From positions 1-22,367 of the IMG/VR virus record IMGVR_UViG_3300025110_000144: a stretch of 22,367 nt of DNA; one strand, given 5' to 3'. Positions 9,101 through 15,776 of this stretch are shown here, piece by piece (position 1 is the stretch's first letter; each line of letters starts with the position of its first letter). The notes under the pieces were generated by a model. The model had not been told where the DNA came from, did not search any database, and saw only the letters and a list, made by a program, of their open reading frames with translations. A program made the translations under genes and the position numbers. Source of the stretch: a virus.

Positions 9101-11803
9101 TCCTTTGAACTACCAGATGGAACCACTTTCGTCAATAACTTCACTGTGCATGAGTATGGTATAGACAAGGAGCAGACCCCAATCAAGGAGACTGGTTTCA
9201 CAGATTTGCCTGCCCATATGATGGAACACGGTACACCCGTCACCAAGGAGACCACACTAGAGGAGTTCATGGATGCTCTGGGATACACCAATGATGGCAA
9301 GCATAGGACCCATGCCGCTAATATGCTAGAGCAGATACAATCCCAATTGACCCATGAGGGTGATAGCAGGGTAGTCATGTCAATGCACGACCTGATGACC
9401 AGCGGTGCTCCCATCAGGGCTAGGGGAAGAGAGGAGAACCTCTTTGATGGCTATGGGGAGATGGAAGACATATTCTCGCATTTGGATGATGTATTGACTT
9501 CCAATCAAGCCAAAACCGCAGAGAATAGGAGAATGACCCCAGACGAGATGTTGGCTAATTTCGGGTATGCAGATGCTACTGAGAAGATGAATGAGATATC
9601 ACAACACGTGAGGACATTCGATAGTTACTTGAAGACACATGAGAATACCAAAGTGCTACCTAGTCTGGGTATTGAAAGGATAGGTGCCCCAGAATCAAGG
9701 CGCATGCATTACTATGGTCATCAGAATAAGAAAAAGAAGAGGAGGCTGTTCTCCGACCTTTTCGACTTCCCTAGCCATATCAGTCTTAGCGGGAAGGGGG
9801 ATAAGGGAAATTTCAATCGGTCTGCTAACAATGTCAGGCATAGAATGAGGGATGTGCTTGTGCATGACCCTAACACTGACTTGTCCCAAGTGGAGCCTCT
9901 TGCAGAGAGCCACTCGATAAATTTCGGACCGGGAAGGGAGATTCACCCGATTGGTCACGAAGGCACTCCAATCATGGATTTGTATAGCAGTAACATGGCT
10001 ATGAAGTTCGGAAACCCCGCGTTGAACAAGGGTAAGCCAGAGAGCAGGTTCGAGTTCGATAATGGCGTTCCTGAACTAGGGCATCACACTTCTGAGGAAT
10101 CAGTCGTCCCGGTGGATTTCAGAACCATCACTAGTGTTTTCGATGCAGATGTCGCCGCTGCTGTGTCCACACAGGATGGGAGTCGCATAGACCCACAGGG
10201 TGTAGCCAATGCGTATGCCCCGCATTTCGCTGGTGGACCATCATATGCCGAGGACCCAGTGACCATAACACAAAGTGAACCGGGAGACTATGCGGCCTTC
10301 CTATTGAACCCAGACTCAATGCTAATCAAGGGAGGCTCTCCATCTTGGGTACCACCAATCAGACCCATGCATCGGATATTCTCGTTCAAGGACTTGCAGA
10401 GGCTTCGTGGCTTCACTGGTACTTGGGTGGTTTCAAAGTGGTATGACGGGGAGAGGATTGTAGTAATCAAGAAGGGGAAAAGAGTCACTGCCTACGATGA
10501 GAGTGGTGTTAGGAGGAGCATACCAGACTGGGCTAGGAAGGGAGTCAAGAACCTAGGGGAGAAGGATTGCACATTGGATTGCGTCTTGAGAGATGAGGAG
10601 ATGAAAGTCATAGACATCATCTTCTATGATGACACAGATGTCACAGATATGAGTGTCCAAGAGAGGTTGAAGATTCTAAGAGGGCAATATGACAGTTATG
10701 AGAATGTCTCTATCCCCGGCCCTCATGATACCAAACTCACAGACGAAGAGGGATTAGAGGACCTAGTCAATGATTTCTTGGGAGAGCATAAGACGCTATT
10801 GCTGAGAGATGGTAAGAGCACCTACATGAAGGGGGAGAGGAGACACCCCAAGTGGGTATTACTCAGACCCAACAAGACCATCAATCTCAGGGTCTTGGAT
10901 AAGAGGGGGAAGAAACCATTCACCTACAGGCTTGGTGCTGGGCCATTGATAGACGATGAGGGGATAGAAGAGAGAACCATAGAGCAAGATGGTGATGTCT
11001 ATCTGGACGTGGGTACAGTCTCCAGCCCCAAGCCCTTCGAGGAAGGGGACATTGTCGAAGTGAAAGTGAGTGGGATAAAGCATCAAGAGAAGGAAGGGAG
11101 GGACATATACACAATGACCCCAATCAGGATAGTAGGCGATGGGGAGGGAGAATCTAGCGTCAGCATGGAGACTCTGGGGATGCTCTCCAAATCCTATACC
11201 CACTTACACTTCCCCCATGACGTGGAGGTGAAAGACGACACAGTCACCGTTCATACCCCAGATGGAAATCAGGTCTTCTATACTTTAGCCAAGTCAGATG
11301 GAGGATATTGGGTTCATAGTCCCAAGACGATTCTCAGCGATATGGGTGAGGACTACTACAGCATAATGCTGAGTGAGAGCCTGAAGCCATTCTGGGGACA
11401 AGTCGCTAGTATGCTCTTGAAGGGCAAGATTGAGAGGGTGGCTGACCCCATTCCTTCAAAGGAGGCGCAAGACGATATAGAGGAGGACAGCGATGAGTTG
11501 GATGATGAGGACCTAGTCACAAAGCCAAACTTGGGTAAGGCCTTGGGCATGATAGAGAGAGTCTTGGATGTTCTAGAGAAGAACGAAATGGGCTTCGGAG
11601 GGGGGAGTAGGGGGTACGGTATAGACGTAGGCGCTCTCACAGAGAGTCCCAGAGGGCCAACCAATCTGGAAGGAGAGGAGACTATGCCAGATTATGACAT
11701 GCGTGCAAGACCCACAGAAGACGCCGAAAAACCATACCCACGTAAAAAGCGCCATCAAGATAAGGAAGATGGCTTGCAGTATAGCGATTCTAATCCCATA
11801 TAA
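6137..11803 (+). CDS. Giant 1888-aa protein with degenerate ATP-dependent ligase-like C-terminal domain
   Basis: This is the largest gene here, starting at GTG 6137, six bases after AGGTGG (6125-6130). Residues 1-1400 match nothing I know. They are hydrophilic, markedly His-rich in the first 500 (GHHHSEEE, QHHGRHFDE), with an Ala/Val stretch near 805-825 and a 16-base in-frame repeat at 7718-7733 and 7775-7790 (LSKTE). Residues about 1420-1675 resemble a nucleotidyltransferase of DNA ligase type followed by an OB fold: SKWYDGER (1433-1440), LDCV (1480-1483), a SVQERLKIL helix, KSTYMKGERRHPKW (1560-1573), then EEGDIVEVKVSGI. Several catalytic positions are altered. The tail is acidic, then Gly-rich. 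The slot between portal and protease is where phages encode MuF-type or injected multi-domain virion proteins, so packaging in the capsid is plausible. Confidence 0.85.
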   Translation: MYDDPVSVFVKARDGLVLSILDGKEVENSVDEYVFAKANLVSHGFHYDETWKERICDSLITKAFGEDELLPKGEWLKQVAEKAKGHLSTMMPWRDRAKSAISISPEESILSPEEQRKIIADRMALSHSHDIEMQEAKGKPFGNSSDHPFHPLHDPSKSVDSRTGLQRRHKRMIEQVLPMATNHETHAKTIGDIERAQDAYLRKEGSIHHAGMKFDDGHMFHGLGPLSGLKGSDITTMEDAYNRDFERWADGDQDWRSINDEGHMDVDGSWRNNAIAEVKSRGLSTEIPEGHHHSEEELALRMLHAEDRARSWTNKAVETDTKEKSGSDIYADWEKGGEGALLDESIEHGHYLGDRAVMHQLQWFSPRERSAVMRAIHDDLDKASNQDIKLPDGSTVSAGRIKRQTHQMLGNMLHRGGRYSGFTSANAIPHPRESNDQLSEFDQERLYDSLHDIIEEEGLSEETINNMREALGLEVYTHEGGEDEEGAQHHGRHFDETGKFHRDISGLPKFNIESLMGKDPETDEDVPLSKTEAIAKIIRSGETDARLSKTEVMTALGFDSKTGAPIEAGSHPFYPNHNGPLISEGDMASLLDRTKSRNELAIQSKELRNQMQLHGGNYFFKDGQMSDEERKMMEKMGIGDGNFHGLAAFFAPLFWGSGLSRNPHTLPEIIHDSHAYTDPETGLSTSTMGTKDGEKFTVSKNIGLFGPYFNHRYNLFNTPQAIFSNFNNSKDPSSQTALNPKNQVLAHISTLAPGLINELSTMSAGDIKAKFGPQIFDLLKPSITSRGHAVKTPHGKSNVHILNRGNKPVDVAAAGAAAEVGGAVAVPDEYDNEDKDKIQERTERDRVHQEQAIMAYSIATHLGLGDMGRPQAPVEIKPEHLVKRPAAFGARVGEITDPQGMLEFFALHDKGLTPDNLKGARRNRAAQHVNDLNTRIPSHMAAVARMASALAQLKPEGTFSPENPNLATEIDFLFKDANRALMVLPRGASFELPDGTTFVNNFTVHEYGIDKEQTPIKETGFTDLPAHMMEHGTPVTKETTLEEFMDALGYTNDGKHRTHAANMLEQIQSQLTHEGDSRVVMSMHDLMTSGAPIRARGREENLFDGYGEMEDIFSHLDDVLTSNQAKTAENRRMTPDEMLANFGYADATEKMNEISQHVRTFDSYLKTHENTKVLPSLGIERIGAPESRRMHYYGHQNKKKKRRLFSDLFDFPSHISLSGKGDKGNFNRSANNVRHRMRDVLVHDPNTDLSQVEPLAESHSINFGPGREIHPIGHEGTPIMDLYSSNMAMKFGNPALNKGKPESRFEFDNGVPELGHHTSEESVVPVDFRTITSVFDADVAAAVSTQDGSRIDPQGVANAYAPHFAGGPSYAEDPVTITQSEPGDYAAFLLNPDSMLIKGGSPSWVPPIRPMHRIFSFKDLQRLRGFTGTWVVSKWYDGERIVVIKKGKRVTAYDESGVRRSIPDWARKGVKNLGEKDCTLDCVLRDEEMKVIDIIFYDDTDVTDMSVQERLKILRGQYDSYENVSIPGPHDTKLTDEEGLEDLVNDFLGEHKTLLLRDGKSTYMKGERRHPKWVLLRPNKTINLRVLDKRGKKPFTYRLGAGPLIDDEGIEERTIEQDGDVYLDVGTVSSPKPFEEGDIVEVKVSGIKHQEKEGRDIYTMTPIRIVGDGEGESSVSMETLGMLSKSYTHLHFPHDVEVKDDTVTVHTPDGNQVFYTLAKSDGGYWVHSPKTILSDMGEDYYSIMLSESLKPFWGQVASMLLKGKIERVADPIPSKEAQDDIEEDSDELDDEDLVTKPNLGKALGMIERVLDVLEKNEMGFGGGSRGYGIDVGALTESPRGPTNLEGEETMPDYDMRARPTEDAEKPYPRKKRHQDKEDGLQYSDSNPI
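10412..11161 (+). other. Ligase-like adenylyltransferase plus OB-fold region (probable pseudoenzyme domain)
   Basis: Within the giant protein this segment follows DNA ligase motif order. Motif I is written KWYDGER, so the lysine is three residues before the Asp instead of two (K-x-D-G normally). Motif III is LDCV instead of LDGE. Motif IV lacks the Glu of EGxVxK (here KTLLLRD), and motif V has WVLLRP in place of W-x-K-x-K. The spacing, the QERLKIL helix after motif IIIa, the S-x-Y-x-x-G-x-R stretch and the OB strand pattern are all retained. The fold is therefore supported while activity is doubtful. Boundaries are approximate. Confidence 0.7.
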
Positions 11804-11828
11804 TCAGCAATAGCGGAATAATCTGTTG

Positions 11829-11842
11829 CCGCTTAATATAAG
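11829..11842 (+). promoter_or_regulatory. Candidate archaeal TATA promoter for the protease-capsid genes
   Basis: The 68-base gap 11804-11871 is the longest in the window. It contains CTTAATATA (11832-11840), close to an archaeal TATA box, about 36 bases before GTG 11872. Transcription would begin near 11860-11866 and give a leaderless or nearly leaderless message, in line with the absence of a Shine-Dalgarno before that GTG. A weak hairpin, AGCGG (11812-11816) with CCGCT (11829-11833), overlaps its edge and might end upstream transcripts. No purine-rich BRE is evident, so confidence is limited. Confidence 0.35.
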
Positions 11843-11871
11843 TAGAATGACAAGACCACAGTCGATTTAGT

Positions 11872-13245
11872 GTGCTATCCCCTCTACGGACGAACAGGAA
11901 CTCTGGAATCACCCTCATCAAGGGTGGAGACCTCATCGTTGCTGGCTATGCTAGCGTAGAAGTAGTGGACAAGCAAGGTGACAAGATAACAAAAGATGCA
12001 CTCAAAGACGCATTCAGAAAATACATGGAGGACCCGAAGTATAGAAACGTACAACTAGCGCATTCTAACATACAAGTCGGTGAAGTGATTCCAAATTATA
12101 CAGATAACGAAGGGAGGTTGTGGAAAAGCGAAGTTGACGATGTCGGGATGTTTGTAGTAGTAGAACTCCGAGACGACATCGAGAAAGCAAAAGAAGTCGC
12201 TGCCGAAATCCGAAAAGGAGCACTACGGGGTTTCAGTATCGGAGGACAGGCATTCAAGCGAGTCAGAAAATCAGACCCAGTGCACGGCGACTACCAAGAA
12301 ATCAGCAAACTAGAACTTCATGAAGTAACAATCTGTGAAAAAGGAATAAACCCAGAAGCAACATTCAGGATATTAAAACAAGAAAAGGTGAATAAAATGA
12401 CAGAAGCAGAAAACGATGTAATGACGCAAATGACTGACGTTCTTGGTCGTCTAGAAGGGAGGCTCGACTCTATGGAGAAGGGACTACCTTGGCTAGAAGG
12501 CAAGGGCGGCGGTGACAAAGATGACGCGGCAGACGCCAAAGACGAGAAAGAGGATGCCCCAGAGGAGAAGAAAGAAGCGCCACCAATGAAGTTGGCCTCA
12601 GATGATGACTTCTCTGATGTGATTTCCTCAGAGTATCTCGACTGGATGGAGGGTACGCTCAAGAGCGCAGGTGTGGACATGGCTTCCGCACGCGCACACT
12701 TCGACAACCTCTCCAAGGCAAACGCCGGTTCAACCCCAGAGGAACTGGGCGCGAACGACCAACAGAGGACTGGACAGGCAAAGGGTCGAGCAACAGAGGG
12801 TGGAAAACCATCCACCAACGCCCTATCAGCATCCGGTCTATCTAGAGGCAAGGTCCAGAAAGGAAACTTCCTAACTCCTGACAGAGTCTCAGAGGCAGAT
12901 GTCGAGGCCGCATACGAGGTCTACAAGGCAGCAGCACTAGAGAACGAGTTCAAGGGTTCCCTAGAAGAGCAGTTCTCTAGCAGATTCCAGAATGAGAGAG
13001 TCGCAGAGGTCACCAAGGCAGAAGCAGCAGCATTCGATGCTCGCGGCCCTCTTGCACAGATTCAGAAGTCCCTTGAGGCTCTGACTGCTCGTATCGAGAA
13101 CGGTCCCGCCGAAGTTGGCGAGGACATACAGAAGAGCGCAAGTTCACTCCCTGCAGTAGAGGTCCCCACAACGGAGGCCCTTGCAGACATGTCTTGGGAC
13201 GAGGTGCACAGCCTTGCCAACAGGGCTTTCGGGAGCGAGAACTAG
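11872..13245 (+). CDS. Prohead protease (XkdF-like) fused to scaffold
   Basis: This 457-aa protein has residues 10-170 matching the XkdF-like/S78-type prohead protease fold: VAGYASVEVVDKQGDKIT, the catalytic His in LAHSNIQVGEV (H64), the catalytic Ser in GALRGFSIGG (S122), and the closing strand LELHEVTICEKGINPEA. From 176 onward it becomes a scaffold-like region: an acidic/Lys linker, then helices rich in Ala, Glu and Gln, ending in DMSWDEVHSLANRA. The protease cleaves scaffold and capsid precursors during maturation. GTG 11872 lacks a Shine-Dalgarno and is the only sensible start after an in-frame stop at 11848. Lys codons are 12 AAA to 6 AAG before residue 177 but 6 to 13 after it, so the two halves may have different histories. 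The MCP gene follows after 12 bases. Confidence 0.9.
   Translation: MLSPLRTNRNSGITLIKGGDLIVAGYASVEVVDKQGDKITKDALKDAFRKYMEDPKYRNVQLAHSNIQVGEVIPNYTDNEGRLWKSEVDDVGMFVVVELRDDIEKAKEVAAEIRKGALRGFSIGGQAFKRVRKSDPVHGDYQEISKLELHEVTICEKGINPEATFRILKQEKVNKMTEAENDVMTQMTDVLGRLEGRLDSMEKGLPWLEGKGGGDKDDAADAKDEKEDAPEEKKEAPPMKLASDDDFSDVISSEYLDWMEGTLKSAGVDMASARAHFDNLSKANAGSTPEELGANDQQRTGQAKGRATEGGKPSTNALSASGLSRGKVQKGNFLTPDRVSEADVEAAYEVYKAAALENEFKGSLEEQFSSRFQNERVAEVTKAEAAAFDARGPLAQIQKSLEALTARIENGPAEVGEDIQKSASSLPAVEVPTTEALADMSWDEVHSLANRAFGSEN
12385..12391 (+). promoter_or_regulatory. Internal ribosome binding site for scaffold
   Basis: AAGGTGA lies five bases before the in-frame ATG 12397, inside the protease gene. 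It resembles the sites of the two genes that follow (AGGTGATGAAAAATGG) and is much stronger than anything before the protease GTG itself. Confidence 0.7.
12397..13245 (+). CDS. Scaffold protein from an internal in-frame start
   Basis: Initiation at ATG 12397 (codon 176 of the protease gene) would give a 282-aa protein lacking the protease domain. It contains a short N-terminal helix (VLGRLEGRLDSMEKG), an acidic/Lys low-complexity linker (about 37-62), several Ala/Glu/Gln-rich helices and the C-terminal Met-Ser-Trp motif. Nested scaffolds of this kind are well known (lambda C/Nu3), where the scaffold shares its C-terminus with the protease and is made in excess. Support is the strong site at 12385-12391, the exact domain boundary, and the codon-use change at the same point. 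It is not proven that both products are made. Confidence 0.65.
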   Translation: MTEAENDVMTQMTDVLGRLEGRLDSMEKGLPWLEGKGGGDKDDAADAKDEKEDAPEEKKEAPPMKLASDDDFSDVISSEYLDWMEGTLKSAGVDMASARAHFDNLSKANAGSTPEELGANDQQRTGQAKGRATEGGKPSTNALSASGLSRGKVQKGNFLTPDRVSEADVEAAYEVYKAAALENEFKGSLEEQFSSRFQNERVAEVTKAEAAAFDARGPLAQIQKSLEALTARIENGPAEVGEDIQKSASSLPAVEVPTTEALADMSWDEVHSLANRAFGSEN

Positions 13246-13261
13246 AGGTGATGAAAAATGG
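13246..13261 (+). promoter_or_regulatory. Translation initiation cassette of the major capsid gene
   Basis: AGGTGATGAAAAATGG spans the Shine-Dalgarno, an A-rich spacer and ATG 13258. The identical 16 bases recur at 14421-14436 before the next gene. An out-of-frame ATG at 13251 sits too close to the Shine-Dalgarno to be the true start. The A-rich unstructured spacer suits high expression. Confidence 0.7.
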
Positions 13262-14394
13262 CAAGAAACTACATTAGAACAGTAACAGACATGGAGCGCT
13301 ACTACTATGGCGCTGGGAACGCAATGGGATACACCTACACGGGTAGCGAACTACTCAAGGCAGACAGCCCAATGCTTTCTTCAACCGCTGGAACATACCA
13401 AGCAATCTACGGACGAAAGGTATGGAGCCAGATGAACCAAGAGTTCAACGCTTTCAGCATCCTGCCCAAGAAGCCTTGGGACAGGTCTGGATGGCGCGTC
13501 ATCACTGACAAGCCTAACTCAGGCACAGTCCACGGTGGTGTTGCAGAGAACGCAACCCTGCCTGACACGGTCAAGCCTGCCTTCCAGAACATCGCAGCCA
13601 AGCCCAAGACTATCGCGCACACCTTCGATATGTCCGAGACGGCTATCTTCCTAGCAGACAAGGATGACGGATTGGGAGATATCCGACAGGTCCTCAAGGA
13701 AGAGATGGGTAAGCACCACGCTGAGATGGTCAACAAGATGCTTCTGACGGACATATCCACAAAGGCTGCCAACAACTTCGAGTCTCTTGACAGGATTACC
13801 TGTGCAGACACGACAGCAATGACCGCTGGTACGCACTACGATGCTGGAGACGAGGACATCTACTCCATCAACAGGACTGACAACTCTACTTGGGCCTACG
13901 CTGAGGGTAACGCTCACACCAGCGCAACTGACAGGACTCTGAGCCTTGACCACCTAGACGACCTATTCCAGAAGGTATGGGTCCGTGGTGGAAACCCCAA
14001 GGTCATCCTGACCAAGTACGACACTCTGATGAGACTACAGCAACTGCTACAGTCACAGCAGAGGTTCATGGAGGAGAAGAGGGTCACCCCCACCTACAAC
14101 GGTGTGAAGGGTGTTCCCGGTATGGAAGCCGGATTCATCGTGGCAACCTACAACGGTGTACCCATCATCCCCACCAAGGACATGCCAGCAGACGGCATTG
14201 GCCGAATGTATTACCTAGACACAGACTACCTACACTTCAGCACTGCGATACCGACCCAATACTTCGAGTCGGGAATCGAGACTGGTGACCCGTTCGCCAT
14301 CAACAGGCTAGGACAGGAAGGACTCTACAGAACAATGGGAGAGGTGTGGACCACCTTCTTCGGAGGACAAGGGAGCATCCGTGACCTCAAGTGA
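13258..14394 (+). CDS. Major capsid protein (HK97 fold)
   Basis: This 378-aa protein builds the capsid shell. The call comes from its place directly after protease/scaffold, its length, and the typical pattern of HK97-fold capsid proteins. There is an N-terminal helical arm, then an E-loop-like section around WRVITDKPNSGTVHGGVAEN. The spine-helix region is EEMGKHHAEMVNKMLLTD. The P-domain and A-domain contain GGNPKVILTKYDTLMRLQQL and GVPIIPTKDMP, and a C-terminal strand precedes GQEGLYRTMGEVWTTFFG. Codon use is strongly AAG/AAC/ACC-biased, as expected of an abundantly made protein, and the ribosome site is optimal. No extra delta domain is seen; the upstream scaffold gene probably supplies it. 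Confidence 0.9.
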   Translation: MARNYIRTVTDMERYYYGAGNAMGYTYTGSELLKADSPMLSSTAGTYQAIYGRKVWSQMNQEFNAFSILPKKPWDRSGWRVITDKPNSGTVHGGVAENATLPDTVKPAFQNIAAKPKTIAHTFDMSETAIFLADKDDGLGDIRQVLKEEMGKHHAEMVNKMLLTDISTKAANNFESLDRITCADTTAMTAGTHYDAGDEDIYSINRTDNSTWAYAEGNAHTSATDRTLSLDHLDDLFQKVWVRGGNPKVILTKYDTLMRLQQLLQSQQRFMEEKRVTPTYNGVKGVPGMEAGFIVATYNGVPIIPTKDMPADGIGRMYYLDTDYLHFSTAIPTQYFESGIETGDPFAINRLGQEGLYRTMGEVWTTFFGGQGSIRDLK

Positions 14395-14420
14395 GGCTGG
14401 AGATAATAGGAGCAAAAAAT

Positions 14421-14436
14421 AGGTGATGAAAAATGG
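14421..14436 (+). promoter_or_regulatory. Second copy of the capsid-type translation initiation cassette
   Basis: This is an exact copy of the 16 bases at 13246-13261, here preceding ATG 14433. The preceding 26 bases (14395-14420) are A/G-rich and contain no clear promoter or terminator. Confidence 0.65.
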
Positions 14437-14918
14437 TAGCAACAACAACAACAACTGAAAACAACTTAAGCATAAAAGTAGCAGACAGCGACTTCACATT
14501 AGTGGATATACTGGTTGACTTAGACATGAGGACTGGTACACCAATAGATGAGACTGGCTGGCTCGATGGAAACAGCGGAGGCTCGTACCCCGGTTCACTA
14601 ACGGGTTTCAATGCAAAGAATGCAGATGGAAACGCAAATGGAAGCCTGAGAATGGTAACATTCACGGTGAATGTCGTACAAGCAGCAACAGTAGAACCTC
14701 TACTGTTCTCTGCTGGAGCATCAAAGATTCTAGGAATAGTAGGATATGCCTCAGCAACCGCTGCTAAGGACATAACTGTAACAATGACCAACACTGGACT
14801 TGTAGGAGCAGATGATACTGTAGCACCACTAGCAACAACTGGTACTCTACCTTGTCTAATCATAGACTCTGAAATCGCAAACCAAGTTGTGCAGATTACG
14901 GTATTATTGCTGAACTGA
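14433..14918 (+). CDS. Probable capsid-associated (decoration-type) beta protein
   Basis: This 161-aa product is not recognised by family. It is rich in Thr, Val, Ala and Gly, with alternating strands (LRMVTFTVNVVQAATVEPLLF, then DITVTMTNTGLVG) and almost no Lys, Arg or Cys in its second half, as in small all-beta virion proteins. It lies directly after the major capsid gene and shares that gene's translation cassette exactly, implying capsid-like expression. That suggests a decoration or cement protein. Its A-rich codon choice (GCA, ACA, GTA) differs from the capsid gene. Function is inferred from context. Confidence 0.7.
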   Translation: MVATTTTTENNLSIKVADSDFTLVDILVDLDMRTGTPIDETGWLDGNSGGSYPGSLTGFNAKNADGNANGSLRMVTFTVNVVQAATVEPLLFSAGASKILGIVGYASATAAKDITVTMTNTGLVGADDTVAPLATTGTLPCLIIDSEIANQVVQITVLLLN

Positions 14919-14919
14919 G

Positions 14920-15309
14920 GTGGTTAATCTGCCTCAGATAAGGTTCCTTGGACCGCACCACAACATAATGAGCAACGATAAGAGCAAGATGTTCTATCGA
15001 GGCACATCTACTGAGGTGTCCCAAGAGTGGTTAGACCAACGAAGCCGCCAGTTCATCGGCAATGCTAACTTCGAGGTCTCTGGGTACGAAGCCCCCACCT
15101 TGGACGCTGACGGTGATGGCCTTCCCGATGATGACTGGCGCAGGGCTGACATCATGGCATGGCTCTCCGAAAGGGGTGTAACCGTAGGAAGAACATACAA
15201 GACGAAAACCGCATTACTCGCAATGGTGGAGGAACATCTAAATCCCTCCCCACCCCCGGTCGAAGTAGCGACCGAGGCTATTGTCGAGGAAACAACAGAA
15301 GAGGAGTGA
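14920..15309 (+). CDS. Head/neck protein with Ca-loop-like segment and HeH/SAP-like helices
   Basis: This 129-aa product starts at GTG 14920, one base after the previous stop. A later in-frame ATG at codon 17 is an alternative. Residues 62-70, DADGDGLPD, resemble a calcium-binding aspartate loop. Residues 73-107 (RRADIMAWLSERGVTVGRTYKTKTALLAMVEEHL) form a helix-extended-helix pattern like the HeH/LEM/SAP group of small DNA-binding folds common in phage head-completion proteins. The C-terminal 20 residues are Glu/Thr/Val-rich and acidic. A role at the capsid-DNA interface or connector is possible; no precise family is assigned. Confidence 0.7.
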   Translation: MVNLPQIRFLGPHHNIMSNDKSKMFYRGTSTEVSQEWLDQRSRQFIGNANFEVSGYEAPTLDADGDGLPDDDWRRADIMAWLSERGVTVGRTYKTKTALLAMVEEHLNPSPPPVEVATEAIVEETTEEE

Positions 15310-15316
15310 ATAGAAT

Positions 15317-15559
15317 ATGGCAGAAACAATAGACATCCGCCCAACAATGCTTGGAAATATGAAAATGGTCAGTGGTGATTATGACTCAGGTGGAGGCACA
15401 ATAAGCCTCGCTGACCATCTTAGTAATATTCTGATGGTAACGGTCACCGCTGATGGAGGCACACCCAATGCGGGAGCATGTGCTAGCATCAACGGCACGG
15501 ACATCGTCATCACGGCAAATAGCGTGGCAGGGCAGTGGACTGCAATAGGTCAGCGCTGA
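15317..15559 (+). CDS. Small beta-rich virion protein
   Basis: This 80-aa product has a Gly/Thr/Ala/Ile-rich composition and short strands (NILMVTVTADGG, GTDIVITANS). ATG 15317 follows GAGGAGTGA at the end of the preceding gene. It lies in a run of small genes between capsid and adaptor. Its opening (RPTMLGNMKMVSGDY) is unlike the two paralogues that follow, although size and composition are similar. Likely a minor capsid or decoration component; not recognised. Confidence 0.65.
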   Translation: MAETIDIRPTMLGNMKMVSGDYDSGGGTISLADHLSNILMVTVTADGGTPNAGACASINGTDIVITANSVAGQWTAIGQR

Positions 15560-15574
15560 TTAGGCGGTGACTAG

Positions 15575-15775
15575 TTGGCTAGCATAGCGACATCATACAA
15601 GGTAATAGGACCCTTCTCCCCGAAGGAGTTCAGTGATGTCTCTACGTTGTCCGCGACCATAGCAGAGGCTGCTGGTAACCTAGGTAGTATTAGTGATACC
15701 AATACCCTCGTTGATAGCAAGCCGATGATGATTAGAGGCAACGTCTTTATCAAACTAACATGGACGGTGTCCTGA
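15575..15775 (+). CDS. Small virion protein, paralogue A
   Basis: This 66-aa product starts at TTG 15575, four bases after GGCGGTGA (15563-15570). It shares YKVIGPFSPKEFSD, T-L, a following I-x-x-A-A, L-x-S and the closing G-N-x-F-x-x-L-T with the next gene, so the two are tandem duplicates. The conserved N-terminal block probably forms a binding patch and the rest short strands. No known family is recognised. Placement suggests a capsid or neck surface component. Confidence 0.7.
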   Translation: MASIATSYKVIGPFSPKEFSDVSTLSATIAEAAGNLGSISDTNTLVDSKPMMIRGNVFIKLTWTVS

Positions 15776-15776
15776 T

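Noticed and set aside
8716-9414. 232-codon open frame on the - strand inside the giant gene
   Set aside because: The + strand frame is continuous across 5.6 kb with consistent codon use; the antisense translation is Ser/Cys/Leu-rich and lacks a start signal.
11812-11833. Hairpin AGCGG/CCGCT as a terminator
   Set aside because: Five base pairs, a 12-base loop and no T-run; too weak to list as a terminator and mentioned only with the promoter.
12318-12851. 177-codon - strand frame across the protease/scaffold boundary
   Set aside because: Ser-rich antisense shadow of an acidic/Ala-rich coding region; no independent signals.
13251-13277. ATG at 13251 upstream of the capsid start
   Set aside because: Out of frame, only nine codons including the stop, and overlapping the Shine-Dalgarno itself.
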